A stretch of DNA of 5,154 nucleotides from Candidatus Cloacimonadota bacterium (GTDB taxonomy: Bacteria > Cloacimonadota > Cloacimonadia > JGIOTU-2 > B8-G9): contig QMNM01000138.1 of assembly GCA_003647765.1 (NCBI GenBank), positions 1 through 5,154 on the forward strand. The letters are read 5' to 3'. Positions 4,572-5,154 of the stretch are shown in pieces (position 1 is the stretch's first letter; each line of letters starts with the position of its first letter). The notes under the pieces are model-generated. The model saw only the letters and a program-made list of their open reading frames with translations, was not told the origin of the DNA and ran no database searches. The position numbers and the translations under genes were made by a program.

Positions 4572-4924
4572 TAACTCTCTCCCTTTGAATAGTTGTCATC
4601 ATAATAGAAGAACTCGTCTTTTGTTGCTACAAATAATGGATGAGTTTTTCCAAGTCTTGCTTCTTTTAATCTTCTATTGGCTTTCGTCAAATAATCATCA
4701 GCACGATCAATTAATAAGCCACTAACAATATATTTCCAGTTTTCCATAATAGGTTCAAGGTTTATAGTCAAGGTAACAATAGTCATAAAAACCATTGCCG
4801 ATATATTCTGAATATAACCAACCAATATTTCACTTTCACTTGGCATTAAAATAATCAGATAGAAAAAACCAAGAACCAACACTAAATTCTGCTTGTTGTA
4901 AAAGCTAAAAAATCTTTTAATCAT
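4571..4924 (-). CDS. Putative two-helix membrane protein with cytoplasmic-type tail
   Basis: The protein has 117 residues. A basic N-terminus (MIKRFFSFYNK) is followed by hydrophobic segments at about 14-28 and 34-55, separated by a short acidic turn (PSESE). The C-terminal half (56-117) is soluble. It has an amphipathic basic helix (ADDYLTKANRRLKEAR, 75-90) and an acidic/aromatic end (EFFYYDDNY). Basic residues before the first segment and after the second predict both termini in the cytoplasm. The start has an AAGGA site eight nt upstream and overlaps the preceding gene by 8 nt (ATGATTAA). The family is not recognised. The layout is compatible with a membrane-anchored helix that presents a partner-binding tail. 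Confidence 0.78.
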   Translation of the reverse strand: MIKRFFSFYNKQNLVLVLGFFYLIILMPSESEILVGYIQNISAMVFMTIVTLTINLEPIMENWKYIVSGLLIDRADDYLTKANRRLKEARLGKTHPLFVATKDEFFYYDDNYSKGES

Positions 4925-5154
4925 CTTTGGTTTCCTTCATTTTAGTTGTATCAAATACTTGTCCTCTTTTAACAAGTCCAGCAAAACCTTCGGCAAGAAC
5001 TTCTGCTTCTAATTCTTCAAATGTCTTACCATATAACATATAGTGATATAACCACATCTTCGCTTTATACTCTGGTGGAATATCTTTTAGTTCTGAAAAT
5101 TGAGCATGAACACTATTAGGATAAGTAATCATTTCACAGTCGTGAAATATTACA
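4917..5154 (-). CDS. Unknown protein, probably cut by the right window edge
   Basis: The frame ends at a TAA (4917-4919) that overlaps the next gene by 8 nt. Its first in-window ATG (5132) would give 71 residues. Unlike nearly all neighbours, that ATG has no Shine-Dalgarno sequence, and the frame stays open to the window edge, reading VIFHDCE before the Met. The true start is therefore likely outside the window and this is the C-terminal part. The visible protein is helical and amphipathic (PPEYKAKMWLYHYMLYGKTF, then ELEAEVLAEGFAGLV) with a polar charged end (KMKETKDD). No membrane segment or motif is recognised. If the ATG at 5132 is the real start, the gene is complete and its initiation site lies in a 7-bp hairpin. 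Confidence 0.65.
   Translation of the reverse strand, partial: VIFHDCEMITYPNSVHAQFSELKDIPPEYKAKMWLYHYMLYGKTFEELEAEVLAEGFAGLVKRGQVFDTTKMKETKDD

Noticed and set aside
1-5154. tRNA genes, CRISPR arrays, insertion sequences or attachment sites
   Set aside because: No cloverleaf-like segments, regularly spaced repeats, transposase-like frames or long direct or inverted repeats were seen; nearly all bases are within the minus-strand genes.

Overview
The window is AT-rich (about one third G+C by eye). Every credible gene lies on the minus strand, packed end to end, with stop/start overlaps (TAATG or 8-11 nt overlaps) or gaps of at most 13 nt. The one real intergenic space is 49 nt, just upstream of a kptA gene. 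Most products are short (70-180 residues), have Shine-Dalgarno sites and are not recognisable. Dense co-directional small genes with a few stray nucleotide-metabolism enzymes are typical of an accessory region in a large tailed-phage genome. No structural, replication or integrase gene is visible, so phage origin is an inference and no host is claimed.

Transcription runs right to left. From the right edge: an unknown gene that is probably cut by the window end (4917-5154); a two-helix membrane protein (4571-4924); two small tandem proteins that look like diverged paralogues (4302-4571 and 4006-4302); a small protein with a Lys-rich tail (3681-3992); and a small CxxC/CxxC probable zinc protein (3430-3681). 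These seven-gene-style junctions are tightly coupled and look like one operon segment.

A 49-nt leader with two inverted repeats and an extended -10-like element (3381-3429) then precedes kptA (2796-3380). This is an apparently intact NAD+-dependent RNA 2'-phosphotransferase. It is followed by a 71-residue Gly-rich membrane protein (2581-2796), an unknown 167-residue protein (2085-2588) and a phosphopantetheine adenylyltransferase-like enzyme (1575-2075). Then come two unknown acidic proteins (1293-1571 and 935-1303), a three-helix membrane protein (392-934), an unknown basic/amphipathic protein (100-402) and the start of a further gene cut by the left edge (1-121).

The two enzymes are the only confident functional assignments. 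KptA removes 2'-phosphates from RNA using NAD+. The CoaD-like enzyme would make dephospho-CoA, but its first nucleotide-binding motif is HxGH rather than the TxGH usual in bacterial CoaD, so its substrate deserves testing. Together they suggest RNA repair plus adenylylated-cofactor metabolism during infection. That link is inference. No tRNA, rRNA, CRISPR array or mobile element was found.
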